Shown: positions 25,660-34,748 of the stretch, piece by piece
How the letters are laid out: each line of letters starts with the position of its first letter
Numbering within the stretch: the stretch's first letter is position 1
Assembly: GCF_006717145.1 (NCBI RefSeq)
Contig: NZ_VFQF01000001.1
Location: 1,054,001 to 1,118,000 of the forward strand
Reading direction: 5' to 3'
Source of the DNA: Humibacillus xanthopallidus
GTDB taxonomy: Bacteria > Actinomycetota > Actinomycetes > Actinomycetales > Dermatophilaceae
Length of the DNA: 64,000 bases
The notes under the pieces: generated by a model
Seen by the model: only the letters and a program-made list of their open reading frames with translations
Databases searched by the model: none
Told to the model about the DNA's origin: nothing
Program-made: the position numbers and the translations under genes

Positions 25660-27605
25660 CGTTCGTGGCACGCACGAACACCAAGACGTCCGCAGTCCGG
25701 CACCTGCTCGCACTGCTGCTCATCGTCCTCAGCCTCGGCGCGCTGGCCGGCGGTCTCGCCGTCTGGGGCGGCGGCTCGACGACCCCCCGCCTCGGGCTCG
25801 ACCTCGAGGGCGGCACCGAGATGGTGCTCGAGCCCGTGCTCGAGAACGGCCAGCAGGTGAGCGCCGGCCAGATCGACCAGGCCGTCGACATCATCCGCCA
25901 GCGCATCGACGCCAATGGCGTGTCCGAGGCCGAGATCGCCACCCAGGGCGGCAAGAACATCGTCGTGTCCATCCCGGGCACGCCGACCACCGAGCAGCTC
26001 GACGCGATCCGCAAGCCCTCGCAGCTTCGCTTCCGCCCGGTCTTCGTCCAGGCCTACGGTGACCCGCGCTCCACGGTGAACCCGCCGACCACCCCGACCG
26101 GCACCCCAACGGGCACGGCAACGGGCACGGCAACTGGCACGGCAACGGGCACCGGCACGCCGACGGCGACGACGCCCTCGACGAGCGCGACCGCCCAGAA
26201 CGGTGTGGTCCCGCCCGCCCTCAGCGCGGCGACGACGCCGGCCACCCCGACGGCCACCGCCTCCGCGACGACCCCGGCCGCCTCGAGCGCGCCGACGACC
26301 ACTGCAGCGGCCCCCACCGCGGCCGAGACGGAGGCCGCGGTCAAGACCCAGGTCAGCGCCGGTCTCGTGACGATGGGCTGGGACAAGGCCAAGGCCGACG
26401 AGGCCGCGGCCAAGGTGGCCAAGGAGTACGTCGCCCTCGACTGCACGAAGCCGGGCGCCCTCGAAGGCGTCTCCGACCTCAAGGACGCGCCGATGGCGAC
26501 CTGTGGCGCCGACGGCGTCACGAAGTACGTCCTCGGGCCCGTCGAGATCGACGGCAGCGAGATCGCCGACGCGACGAGCGGCTTCCAGCCCGGCCCCAAC
26601 GGCCAGCCCACCTCGATCGTCGAGGTCGCGCTGTCGTTCAACCAGGCCGGTGCGCAGAAGTTCGCCGACGTCACGAAGCGCCTCTACGGGCTCCAGAGCC
26701 AGCCGCCGCTCGACCAGTTCGCGGTCGTCCTCGACAAGTCGGTCATCACGGCGCCCCAGGCTCGCGCCGTCATCACCGACGGTCGGGCCTCGATCACCGG
26801 CTCGTTCACCATCGACTCGGCCAAGCAGCTCGCCCAGCAGCTGAAGTTCGGTGCGCTGCCCATCTCGTTCGCGCTGCAGACCTCTGACAACATCACGCCC
26901 CAGCTCGGTGAGGAGCAGCTGCGCATCGGCCTGCTCGCCGGCTTCATCGGCCTGATGCTCGTCGTCGTCTACTCGCTGATCCAGTACCGCGCCCTCGGGC
27001 TCGTGACCGTGGCCTCGCTCGTCGTCGCGTCGATCGTCACCTACCTCGCGGTCACGGTGCTCGGCACGACGCACGGCTTCCGCCTGACGATGGCCGGCGT
27101 GACCGGTCTCATCGTGGCCATCGGTGTCACGGCCGACAGCTTCATCGTCTACTTCGAGCGCATCCGTGACGAGGTGCGTGACGGGCGTCCGCTCGTCGCG
27201 GCCGTCGAGACCGGGTGGAAGCGCGCCCGCCGAACGATCATCGCGGCCGACGCCGTGAACTTCATCGCGGCCGGCGTCCTCTACTTCCTCGCCTCGGCCA
27301 ACGTGCGTGGCTTCGCCTTCACGCTCGGCCTCACGACGCTCATCGACCTGCTCGTCGTCATCCTCTTCACCCACCCGACGGTCCAGCTGCTCGCCCGCAC
27401 GAAGTTCTTCGGCGGCGGCCACAAGTGGTCGGGTCTCGACCCGCAGCGTCTCGGTGCCAAGGAGGAGGTCCGCTACCGCGGCGCCGGCCGCTTCGGTCCG
27501 GCCCGTCCGACCACGGGCCAGGCCTCCGGCCAGACCGGCACCGGCACGCCCGCGGGCGCGGCGACGCCGGCAGGTTCGAGCCGACTCTCCCAGCGGAAGG
27601 CGTGA
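25656..27605 (+). CDS. secD: Protein translocase subunit SecD
   Basis: A 649-residue RND-type membrane protein. Helix 1 is near residues 15-37, then the P1 domain begins with LGLDLEGGTEMVLEPV. Residues about 145-230 are a low-complexity Thr/Ala/Pro linker not found in most SecD, coded partly by tandem 12-bp repeats. The C-terminal five-helix bundle carries GVTADSFIVYFERIRDEVRDGR, the conserved proton-path region. With SecF it drives late steps of secretion by proton motive force. GTG start overlapping yajC. Confidence 0.96.
   Translation: MTFVARTNTKTSAVRHLLALLLIVLSLGALAGGLAVWGGGSTTPRLGLDLEGGTEMVLEPVLENGQQVSAGQIDQAVDIIRQRIDANGVSEAEIATQGGKNIVVSIPGTPTTEQLDAIRKPSQLRFRPVFVQAYGDPRSTVNPPTTPTGTPTGTATGTATGTATGTGTPTATTPSTSATAQNGVVPPALSAATTPATPTATASATTPAASSAPTTTAAAPTAAETEAAVKTQVSAGLVTMGWDKAKADEAAAKVAKEYVALDCTKPGALEGVSDLKDAPMATCGADGVTKYVLGPVEIDGSEIADATSGFQPGPNGQPTSIVEVALSFNQAGAQKFADVTKRLYGLQSQPPLDQFAVVLDKSVITAPQARAVITDGRASITGSFTIDSAKQLAQQLKFGALPISFALQTSDNITPQLGEEQLRIGLLAGFIGLMLVVVYSLIQYRALGLVTVASLVVASIVTYLAVTVLGTTHGFRLTMAGVTGLIVAIGVTADSFIVYFERIRDEVRDGRPLVAAVETGWKRARRTIIAADAVNFIAAGVLYFLASANVRGFAFTLGLTTLIDLLVVILFTHPTVQLLARTKFFGGGHKWSGLDPQRLGAKEEVRYRGAGRFGPARPTTGQASGQTGTGTPAGAATPAGSSRLSQRKA
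26098..26160 (+). repeat. Tandem 12-bp repeats in secD linker
   Basis: Units of the form ACGGCAACGGGC recur about five times and encode a Gly-Thr-Ala-Thr run (residues about 148-168). The array lies in a flexible periplasmic-side linker, so copy-number change would keep the frame. Confidence 0.75.
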
Positions 27606-27607
27606 CC

Positions 27608-28765
27608 ATGCTGAACTTCGCGCAGGTCGGCAACGACCTCTACACCGGCAAGCGGTCGATCGACTTCATCGGCCGGCAGAAGACGTGGTATGCCATCTCG
27701 GGCGTGCTCGTGATCCTCGCCCTGGTCGGCATCTTCGCCCGCGGCCTCAACTTCGGCATCGAGTTCAGCGGTGGCTCGGAGTTCCGCGTCCAGGGCGTCA
27801 GCAACAGCCAGGACTACGAGCAGAAGGCCCAGTCCGCGGTCGGTGAGGCCGGCATCGGTGGCAACGTCGTCGCCACGGTCGTCGGCCAGGACACCGTCCG
27901 GGTCCAGACCGAGGCCGCGTCCGAGCGCACCGAGGAGGCCCGTGCCGCCCTCGCCAAGACGTTCGGGGTGCAGGAGGGCGCCGTCAGCGCCTCCCTCATC
28001 GGGCCGAGCTGGGGTGAGACGGTCAGTCAACAGGCCATCAGAGGCCTGATCGTCTTCCTCGTGCTCGTGACCCTCGTCATGGGCCTCTACTTCCGAACGT
28101 GGAAGATGGCCGTGAGTGGACTCGTGGCCCTGCTGCACGACCTCGTCATCACCGTCGGCATCTACGCGCTCTTCGGCTTCGAGATCACGCCATCCTCGAT
28201 GATCGGCTTCCTCACGATCCTCGGCTACTCGCTCTACGACACCGTCGTCGTCTTCGACAAGGTGCGCGAGAACACCGCTGAGGCCTTCGCGACGAAGCGG
28301 ATGACCTACCGGCAGGCCGCCAACCTCGCCGTCAACCAGACGCTCGTCCGCTCGATCAACACGACCGTCGTCGCCCTGCTGCCCATCGCGGCCGTGCTCT
28401 TCGTCGGCTTCACGATGCTCGGCCCGGGCACCCTGCTCGACCTGTCGCTGGCGCTCTTCATCGGCATCGCGGTCGGCGCCTACTCGTCGATCTTCATCGC
28501 GACGCCGCTGCTCGTCGACCTCCGGCGCAAGGACAAGGCGGTGGTGGACCTCGACCGCTACATCGCACGTCACGGGTCCAAGGGCACCGGCCGCGACGCG
28601 CTGGCCGGCATCCACGCCGATGGCGCCCCGGAGCCGGCCGTCGTGGGGTCCGACAGCACGGGTGCGGCCGAGCAGCCGGTCGACGCGGCATACCGCCCCC
28701 TCCACCGCTATGCCCAGGCGGGCCCGCGCAACCAGCCCAAGCGCGCCCCGAAGTCGAAGCGCTGA
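27608..28765 (+). CDS. secF: Protein translocase subunit SecF
   Basis: A 385-residue partner of SecD. RQKTWYAISGVLVILALVGIF is helix 1, GLNFGIEFSGGSEFRV the P1 motif, and LTILGYSLYDTVVVFDKVRENT the conserved helix 4 segment. The C-terminus is an extra basic tail of about 80 residues. ATG 27608 is preferred over GTG 27602 because GGAAGG ends 7 bp upstream of the ATG but only 1 bp from the GTG. Confidence 0.96.
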   Translation: MLNFAQVGNDLYTGKRSIDFIGRQKTWYAISGVLVILALVGIFARGLNFGIEFSGGSEFRVQGVSNSQDYEQKAQSAVGEAGIGGNVVATVVGQDTVRVQTEAASERTEEARAALAKTFGVQEGAVSASLIGPSWGETVSQQAIRGLIVFLVLVTLVMGLYFRTWKMAVSGLVALLHDLVITVGIYALFGFEITPSSMIGFLTILGYSLYDTVVVFDKVRENTAEAFATKRMTYRQAANLAVNQTLVRSINTTVVALLPIAAVLFVGFTMLGPGTLLDLSLALFIGIAVGAYSSIFIATPLLVDLRRKDKAVVDLDRYIARHGSKGTGRDALAGIHADGAPEPAVVGSDSTGAAEQPVDAAYRPLHRYAQAGPRNQPKRAPKSKR

Positions 28766-28770
28766 CCGGC

Positions 28771-29295
28771 GTGAGCGACATGGCTGCCCTCGTCGCGAGC
28801 AGGCTGCGTGACATCCCGGACTTCCCCCAACCGGGGATCGTCTTCAAGGACTTCACTCCGCTGCTCGCCGACGGGGCAGCCTTCGAGGCCCTCGTCAGCG
28901 ACATCGCGCAGCGCTACCGCGGGCAGGTCGACGTGCTCGTCGGCATCGAGGCGCGGGGCTTCATCCTCGCCGCAGCGGTCGCCTACGAGCTCGGTCTCGG
29001 CATGGTCCCGGTGCGCAAGGCCGGCAAGCTGCCGGGCGAGACGCTCAAGGAGTCGTACGCCCTGGAGTACGGCACCGCCGAGATCGAGGTCCACACCGAC
29101 GCCTTCGAGCCCGGTCAGCGGGTGCTCGTCCTCGACGACGTGCTCGCGACCGGCGGCACCGCCGAGGCCTGCGCGCAGCTCGTCGAACGGGCCGGGGCGA
29201 GCGTGGCGGCGATCGAGGTCGTCCTCGAGCTGGGGTTCCTCGACGGCCGCTCGCGGCTCGCCGGGCACGTCGTCAACGCGATCCTGACGGTCTGA
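28771..29295 (+). CDS. apt: Adenine phosphoribosyltransferase
   Basis: A 174-residue salvage enzyme. IPDFPQPGIVFKDFTPLL is the N-terminal hallmark and VLVLDDVLATGGTAEA the PRPP loop; EARGFILAAAVAYEL and RKAGKLPGET are conserved. It converts adenine and PRPP to AMP. GTG start 5 bp after secF, so it probably shares the sec transcript. Mycobacteria keep the same order sec-apt-rel. Confidence 0.96.
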   Translation: MSDMAALVASRLRDIPDFPQPGIVFKDFTPLLADGAAFEALVSDIAQRYRGQVDVLVGIEARGFILAAAVAYELGLGMVPVRKAGKLPGETLKESYALEYGTAEIEVHTDAFEPGQRVLVLDDVLATGGTAEACAQLVERAGASVAAIEVVLELGFLDGRSRLAGHVVNAILTV

Positions 29296-29311
29296 GCTTG
29301 CACTCGGCGCC

Positions 29312-29317
29312 TAGACT
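29312..29317 (+). promoter_or_regulatory. Leaderless -10 element TAGACT before rel
   Basis: TAGACT ends 6 bp before the rel ATG at 29324 and no ribosome site intervenes. Confidence 0.55.
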
Positions 29318-29323
29318 CTCTTC

Positions 29324-31630
29324 ATGAGCGAGGACGTCCGCAGCGAGCTCTCCACCCCCTCGCGGGTGCGAGCTCGCTTTGCCCGGTTCGGGGCCACCCG
29401 GCCCGCGGGCAACCCTGTCCTCGAGCCCCTCATGACAGCGGTGCGCCAGAACCATCCCAAGGCCGACCTGTCGGTCATCGAGCGGGCGTATGCCGTCGCC
29501 GAGCGCGCGCACGACGGCCAGATGCGCAAGAGCGGCGACGCGTACATCACGCACCCGCTCGCGGTGACGACGATCCTCGCCGAGCTCGGCATGACGCCGC
29601 CCACCCTAGCGGCGGCGCTGCTGCACGACACCGTCGAGGACACGGCATACAGCCTCGAGGAGCTGCGCGCCGACTTCGGCGACGAGATCGCGATGCTCGT
29701 CGACGGCGTCACCAAGCTCGACAAGGTGACCTACGGCGAGGCCGCCCAGGCCGAGACCGTGCGCAAGATGGTCATCGCGATGGCCCGCGACATCCGCGTG
29801 CTCGTCATCAAGCTCGCCGACCGGCTGCACAATGCGCGCACGTGGCGCTACGTCAGCGAGGAGTCGGCCAAGCGCAAGGCCAACGAGACGCTCGAGATCT
29901 ATGCCCCGCTGGCGCACCGGCTCGGCATGAACACCATCAAGTGGGAGCTCGAGGACCTCGCGTTCGCGACGCTCTACCCCAAGGTCTACGACGAGATCGT
30001 GCGTCTCGTCGCCGAGCGCGCACCAGCCCGCGAGGAGTACCTCGCGGGGGTGCGCGACCAGGTCATGGACGACCTGACCGGCGCGAAGATCAAGGCGGTC
30101 GTGACCGGCCGGCCGAAGCACTACTACTCCGTGTACCAGAAGATGATCGTGCGCGGCCGCGACTTCGAGGAGATCTACGACCTCGTCGCCGTGCGTGTCC
30201 TCGTCGACACGGTGCGCGACTGCTACGCGGCGCTCGGCGCCCTGCACTCGCGGTGGAACCCGGTGCCGGGGCGGTTCAAGGACTACATCGCGATGCCGAA
30301 GTTCAACATGTACCAGTCGCTCCACACGACGGTCATCGGACCCCAGGGCAAGCCGGTCGAGATCCAGATCCGCACCCACACGATGCACCGGCGCGCCGAG
30401 TACGGCGTGGCCGCGCACTGGAAGTACAAGGACACCGCCGGTAACGGCGGGGGAGCACGCCCGGGCGAGATCACCCCGCAGAACGACATGGCGTGGCTGC
30501 GCCAGCTGCTCGACTGGCAGCGCGAGACCGAGGACCCGGGCGAGTTCCTCGACTCGCTGCGCTTCGAGATGGGTAGCAGCGAGGTCTACGTCTTCACCCC
30601 CAAGGGCTCCGTCGTCGCCCTGCCCGTGGGCGGCACGCCCGTCGACTTCGCGTATGCCGTCCACACCGAGGTCGGACACCACTGCATCGGTGCGCGCGTC
30701 AACGGCCGGCTCGTCCCGCTCGAGTCGACCCTCGAGAACGGCGACGTCGTCGAGGTGCTCACCTCCAAGGCCGACGGCGCCGGTCCCTCGCGCGACTGGC
30801 TGCAGTTCGTCAAGAGCCCGCGCGCCCGCAACAAGATCAAGCAGTGGTTCTCCAAGGAGCGGCGCGAGGAGGCCATCGACGCCGGCAAGGAGGCGATCGC
30901 CAAGGCGCTGCGCAAGCAGAACCTCCCGCTGCAGCGCCTCATGAGCCACGACTCGATGACGGCCGTTGCCACCGACCTGCGCTACCAGGACATCGAGGCG
31001 CTCTACGCCGCCGTCGGCGAGGGCCACGTCTCCGCGCAGCACGTCGTCGGCAAGGTCGTCGCGTCGATGGGTGGTGTCGAGGGCGCCACCGAGGACCTCG
31101 CCGAGGCCACCGTGCCGACCCGCGCGGCCTCGCGCCGACGCCCGGGCGACCCCGGGGTCGTGGTGGTCGGCACTCCGGACGTGTGGGTCAAGCTCGCGAA
31201 GTGCTGCACGCCGGTGCCCGGCGACCCGATCCTCGGCTTCGTCACGCGCGGCGACGGCGTCTCCGTGCACCGGGTCGACTGCACGAACGCCTCCCAGCTG
31301 ACCGCCAACCCCGAGCGGCTCATCGACGTCGAGTGGGCTCCGAGCTCGGCCAGCGTCTTCCTCGTGCAGCTGCAGGTCGAGGCGCTCGACCGCAACCGTC
31401 TCCTCAGCGACGTGACCCGCGTGCTGTCCGACCAGCACGTCAACATCCTGTCGGCGTCGGTGCAGACCTCCCGTGACCGCGTCGCCATCTCGCGCTTCAC
31501 CTTCGAGATGGGCGATCCCGCGCACCTCGACCACGTCATCAAGGCGGTGCGCAAGATCGACGGCGTCTTCGACGTCTACCGCGTCAACGGCAGCAAGTCG
31601 TCAGACGCCGTCCAGCGCACCCGCACCTGA
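29324..31630 (+). CDS. rel: Bifunctional (p)ppGpp synthetase/hydrolase Rel
   Basis: A 768-residue stringent-response enzyme. The HD hydrolase domain contains [16 protein letters not shown] and LLHDTVEDT; the synthetase domain has the [12 protein letters not shown] loop and a later [16 protein letters not shown]. The C-terminus holds TGS ([20 protein letters not shown]), a zinc-finger-like CCTPVPGD segment with paired cysteines, and an ACT domain (residues about 690-760). It makes and degrades (p)ppGpp according to ribosome state. Leaderless start. It ends before the palindromic repeat array. Confidence 0.97.
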   Translation: MSEDVRSELSTPSRVRARFARFGATRPAGNPVLEPLMTAVRQNHPKADLSVIERAYAVAERAHDGQMRKSGDAYITHPLAVTTILAELGMTPPTLAAALLHDTVEDTAYSLEELRADFGDEIAMLVDGVTKLDKVTYGEAAQAETVRKMVIAMARDIRVLVIKLADRLHNARTWRYVSEESAKRKANETLEIYAPLAHRLGMNTIKWELEDLAFATLYPKVYDEIVRLVAERAPAREEYLAGVRDQVMDDLTGAKIKAVVTGRPKHYYSVYQKMIVRGRDFEEIYDLVAVRVLVDTVRDCYAALGALHSRWNPVPGRFKDYIAMPKFNMYQSLHTTVIGPQGKPVEIQIRTHTMHRRAEYGVAAHWKYKDTAGNGGGARPGEITPQNDMAWLRQLLDWQRETEDPGEFLDSLRFEMGSSEVYVFTPKGSVVALPVGGTPVDFAYAVHTEVGHHCIGARVNGRLVPLESTLENGDVVEVLTSKADGAGPSRDWLQFVKSPRARNKIKQWFSKERREEAIDAGKEAIAKALRKQNLPLQRLMSHDSMTAVATDLRYQDIEALYAAVGEGHVSAQHVVGKVVASMGGVEGATEDLAEATVPTRAASRRRPGDPGVVVVGTPDVWVKLAKCCTPVPGDPILGFVTRGDGVSVHRVDCTNASQLTANPERLIDVEWAPSSASVFLVQLQVEALDRNRLLSDVTRVLSDQHVNILSASVQTSRDRVAISRFTFEMGDPAHLDHVIKAVRKIDGVFDVYRVNGSKSSDAVQRTRT

Positions 31631-31647
31631 CCCGCCGCCCCTCACCC

Positions 31648-31819
31648 GTCGAGTGGCCAAACCTGGCCGCCCCTCACCCGTCGAGAGGCCAAACCTCGCC
31701 GCCTCATACACGTCGAGAGGCCAGTTTCTGTCGCGACAGAAACTGGCCTCTCGACGTTTGCCGAGCGGCAGAAAGTGGCCTCTCGACGGTGTCGGAGCGG
31801 CGAAAAGTGGCCACTCGAC
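31648..31819. repeat. Symmetric array of six 32-bp repeat units (three forward, three inverted)
   Basis: Forward units start at 31648, 31680 and 31712; inverted units end at 31755, 31787 and 31819. Each unit starts GTCGAGWGGCCA and full units are exactly 32 bp. The outermost pair carries GTCGAGTGGCC/GGCCACTCGAC, whereas the inner pairs carry GTCGAGAGGCC/GGCCTCTCGAC, so the T/A difference is mirrored across the centre. Positions 31710-31757 are a 48-bp perfect palindrome without loop. It lies between convergent rel and the DUF349 gene, where it can serve as a bidirectional terminator. I recall similar intergenic repeats in other Micrococcales but cannot verify this here. Confidence 0.9.
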
Positions 31820-31831
31820 GGGGGGGGGGGG
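31820..31831. repeat. G12 homopolymer tract
   Basis: Twelve consecutive G follow the last 32-bp unit and end 4 bp before the stop of the DUF349 gene. It may be hypervariable or a sequencing artefact. Confidence 0.85.
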
Positions 31832-31835
31832 TGGG

Positions 31836-33713
31836 TCAGCCGCCGAATTCGGCGACGCCCGCGCGGGCCTGATCGAGCCAGACCTGACGGGCCTCGAGGG
31901 CCTCGCGGGCCTTCTTGACCTTGCTCGCGCTGCCCGACGCCTCTGCCTTGGCGAGGTCGTCCTGCAGGTCAGCCACGGCGCGCTCGAGCTGGTCGACCAT
32001 GGCCCGGGCTCGGGCCGCCACCTCGGGGTTGCTCGACTTCCACTTGCGGTCCTCGGCGTCGCGCACGGTCTGCTCGACGCGGCGCATCGCCTTCTCGACC
32101 CGGTCCATGTCGGCGCGGGGGACCTTGCCCGCCGCATCCCACTTGTCCTGGATCGCGCGCAGCTGACCCTTGGCCTTCTCGAGATCCGTCACCGGCAGGA
32201 TCGCCTCGGCCTCGACGAGCAGGGCCTCCTTGACCGCGAGGTTGCCCTTGAACTCCTCCTCCTCAGCGGCGACGACCTCGTCCTTGGCGGCGAAGAAGCT
32301 GTCCTGAGCGGCCTTGAAGCGGCTCCAGAGGCGGTCGTCGTCGGCGCGGCTCGCACGACCGGCGCGGCGCCACTCGTCCATGAGACGCTTGAACGCTCCG
32401 GCCGTGGCGGCCCAGTCCGTGCTCGAGGCGAGGCGCTCGGCGTCGGCGACCAGGCGCTCCTTGGTTGACTTGGCCTCGCCGTGGGCGGCATCGAGCCCGG
32501 CGAAGTGGGTGCGACGCGCCTTGTCGAAGCCGTTGCGGGCCGCGCTGAAGCGGGTCCACAGGTTCGACTCGGTCTCGCGGTCGAGACGGGTGGCGGAGCG
32601 CTGGTGCGCCTTCCACTCGTCGAGCAGCTCACGCATACGGGCGCCGCTCGTCTTCCACTGGATCTTGCTCTCCGGCTGGCCGGCGATGCTCTCGGCCTCG
32701 GCGACGATGGCCTCGCGCTCGGCTGTCGCCGCGGCGCGGGCCTCGGCCCGGTGCTGCTGCTCGACCGTGCGCTTGCTCGCGATACCCGACTGGATCTCGT
32801 CGAGCTTGGCGGCGAGGGCGTCGAGGTCACCGACGACAGCGGCGTCCTTGACCTGCGCGGCCAGCGTCTTGAGGCCGTCGGAGACGTCCTTGGACGGCAC
32901 CTCGGGCAGGGCGAGACGCTGCTCGAGGAGCACCGCGGAGGCGAAGAGCTCGTCGTACTTGCGGGCGAAGTAGGTGAGGGCCTCGGCATCGGTCGCGCCC
33001 GGGTAGGAGCCCACCTCGCGCTCTCCCTCGGTCGTGCGCACGAAGACGGTGCCGTTTTCGTCGACGCGCCCGAAGGCGGCCGATGCAGAGTGGTCTGCCT
33101 CAGGGACCGTGGGCGCCACGGGCGCCACCGGATGCGGCGCCGTGCGAGCCAGCGCTGCCGGCGTGGGGATGGCGCTCGGCTTGGGCACCGTGGCAGGGGA
33201 GGGAGCCGCCTCAGTGGAGGCCGTGGCCTCGGCGGCCGGGGACTCTGCAGCCTCCTCGACGGGAGCCTCCTGGACAGGAGCGTCCTCAGCGGCCGGTGCC
33301 TCTTCGGCGACGTGCTGCTCGGCGGCGGGGGCCTCGACCGACTCGACCGACTCGAGCACATCGGCCACCTCGGCGGCGGCCGGGTCGACCACGGGCTCGG
33401 CTGGAATGGCCTCGTCAGCAGCCTCCTCGGCGGCCGGCCCCTCCTCGGCGGCCGGCCCCTCCTCAGCGGCCGGCCCCTCCTCAGCGGCCGGCCCCTCCTC
33501 AGCGGCTGGCGCGTGCTCCGTAGCCGACGCCTCCTCAGCGGGGGGCGCCTCCTCGGCAGCAGGCTGAGAGTCCTCGTCGACCGCGACGTCCTCTGACGTC
33601 ACCGCCTCCGGGGTCGCCGCATCCGGCGTCTCGGTGGGTTCCGGGGTGCCCGTCTGAGCTGCGGTGTCCCGCTCGCTGTCGTCGGGGCCGGGGTGCGCAA
33701 TGGTGTCCGTCAT
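31836..33713 (-). CDS. DUF349 domain-containing protein
   Basis: A 625-residue, highly charged protein. Residues 1-210 are low-complexity and acidic (Ala/Glu/Pro, with PAAEEG repeated), then several DUF349 helical repeats: WKTSGARMRELLDEWKAHQRS, LWTRFSAARNGFDKARRTHF, LMDEWRRAGRASRADDDRLW and LRAIQDKWDAAGKVPRADMD. Each has the W-x-x-x-G/LW-x-RF pattern of the family. Coiled-coil content is high. Molecular function is unknown. ATG overlaps the upstream cyclophilin stop by 4 bp, so both are one operon. Confidence 0.88.
   Translation of the reverse strand: MTDTIAHPGPDDSERDTAAQTGTPEPTETPDAATPEAVTSEDVAVDEDSQPAAEEAPPAEEASATEHAPAAEEGPAAEEGPAAEEGPAAEEGPAAEEAADEAIPAEPVVDPAAAEVADVLESVESVEAPAAEQHVAEEAPAAEDAPVQEAPVEEAAESPAAEATASTEAAPSPATVPKPSAIPTPAALARTAPHPVAPVAPTVPEADHSASAAFGRVDENGTVFVRTTEGEREVGSYPGATDAEALTYFARKYDELFASAVLLEQRLALPEVPSKDVSDGLKTLAAQVKDAAVVGDLDALAAKLDEIQSGIASKRTVEQQHRAEARAAATAEREAIVAEAESIAGQPESKIQWKTSGARMRELLDEWKAHQRSATRLDRETESNLWTRFSAARNGFDKARRTHFAGLDAAHGEAKSTKERLVADAERLASSTDWAATAGAFKRLMDEWRRAGRASRADDDRLWSRFKAAQDSFFAAKDEVVAAEEEEFKGNLAVKEALLVEAEAILPVTDLEKAKGQLRAIQDKWDAAGKVPRADMDRVEKAMRRVEQTVRDAEDRKWKSSNPEVAARARAMVDQLERAVADLQDDLAKAEASGSASKVKKAREALEARQVWLDQARAGVAEFGG
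33422..33511 (-). repeat. Tandem 18-bp repeats in the DUF349 gene
   Basis: Five copies of an 18-bp unit (GGCCCCTCCTCRGCGGCC on the plus strand) encode PAAEEG-type hexapeptides. They lie in the disordered acidic N-terminal part. Confidence 0.8.
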
Positions 33714-34564
33714 GCCTTCTTCTCCGTCACGCTGACACTGAGGATGCTGATCGGTGAGACCGGGGTCCCGTCCGTCGGGGTGGGCGGCAGGGCCTTGTTG
33801 GCGGCGATCTTGTCGACGATGTCGAGGCCCTTGGTCACCTTCCCGAAGATCGTGTAGCCGCCGCCGTCAGTGGGCAACTGGGTTTCCTTGTAGGTGATGA
33901 AGAACTGGCCGCCGTTGGAGTTGGGGTCCTGGGTGCGGGCCATGGCGAGCGCCCCGGTGGGGTACTTGCCGTCCTTGGGGGCGTTCTCGATGCCGAAGGT
34001 GTAGCCGGGGCCGCCCTGGCCGGTGCCGGTGGGGTCGCCGCACTGGAGGACGTAGATGCCCTCGGTGGTGACCCGGTGGCACGGGCTCGGCGCCCAGAAG
34101 CCGGTCTTGGCGAGGTTGAGGAAGGAGGCGACGGTCTGCGGGGCGACCGCGCCGTCGAGCTCGAAGACCATGTCGCCGCACGTCGTCTTCACCGTCGCGA
34201 TGAACGTCTTGCCGGCCGCGGCCGCCTTGGCCGGCACCGCAGTCTGCTGCTTCGGGGCCGTCTGCGCCGGCGGGGGCTTCGTGCAGCCGGCGGCGAGCTT
34301 CTGCCCCTCGAGCAGACCGTTCGCGCCCGTGGTGGCGCTCGTCGGCGTCGTCGCGGGGGTGGTCGAGGCCGCTGCCGGTGTGGCCGTGTCGTTGCTGGCG
34401 ATCAGCTTCGGCACGGTGATCACGGCAGCGAGGACGAGGATGACCGCGAGGATGACGCCGAAGACCTGCTTGTCGCGCGTGGCGTCGCCCACCGGGGGCT
34501 TCTCGGTCTTCTGGTGCTCTTCGTAGCGGCGGCGCGCACGTGCGCGTTCCTGCTCTTTGGTCAC
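33710..34564 (-). CDS. Membrane-anchored peptidyl-prolyl cis-trans isomerase (cyclophilin)
   Basis: A 284-residue protein. A cytoplasmic basic start (KEQERARARRRYEEHQ) precedes one helix (VFGVILAVILVLAAVITVP, residues about 34-53), a Thr/Ala linker and a cyclophilin domain with FLNLAKTGFWAPSPCHRV, GDPTGTGQGGPGYTF, LAMARTQDPNSNGGQFFI and TIFGKVTKGLDIVDKI. It would fold exported proteins at the outer membrane face. GTG start after GAGGAGAGG. The homologue sits downstream of rel in mycobacteria (ppiB). The class can be sure; the symbol less so. Confidence 0.9.
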   Translation of the reverse strand: MTKEQERARARRRYEEHQKTEKPPVGDATRDKQVFGVILAVILVLAAVITVPKLIASNDTATPAAASTTPATTPTSATTGANGLLEGQKLAAGCTKPPPAQTAPKQQTAVPAKAAAAGKTFIATVKTTCGDMVFELDGAVAPQTVASFLNLAKTGFWAPSPCHRVTTEGIYVLQCGDPTGTGQGGPGYTFGIENAPKDGKYPTGALAMARTQDPNSNGGQFFITYKETQLPTDGGGYTIFGKVTKGLDIVDKIAANKALPPTPTDGTPVSPISILSVSVTEKKA

Positions 34565-34736
34565 GAACCTCTCCTCGAACGGGCCGCGTGGGCTCTCCCC
34601 GGGCGTTCGGTCATTTTATGGACACTGCGCGGTGGCCTCGCGCCCGAGGGGGTCACGAGTGCGTGACATCTCCCCTCTGAGCACGCGCAAACGCTCCCCG
34701 ACGCGGTATGCCGTCCGCCTCCGAGCGCCCGCGCAC

Positions 34737-34742
34737 TAGGCT
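34737..34742 (+). promoter_or_regulatory. Leaderless -10 element TAGGCT
   Basis: TAGGCT ends 6 bp before the GTG start at 34749. Confidence 0.5.
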
Positions 34743-34748
34743 CCCAGC

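Noticed and set aside
31648-31819. 32-bp repeats considered as a CRISPR array
   Set aside because: Units are contiguous without unique spacers, half are inverted, and no cas genes are present.
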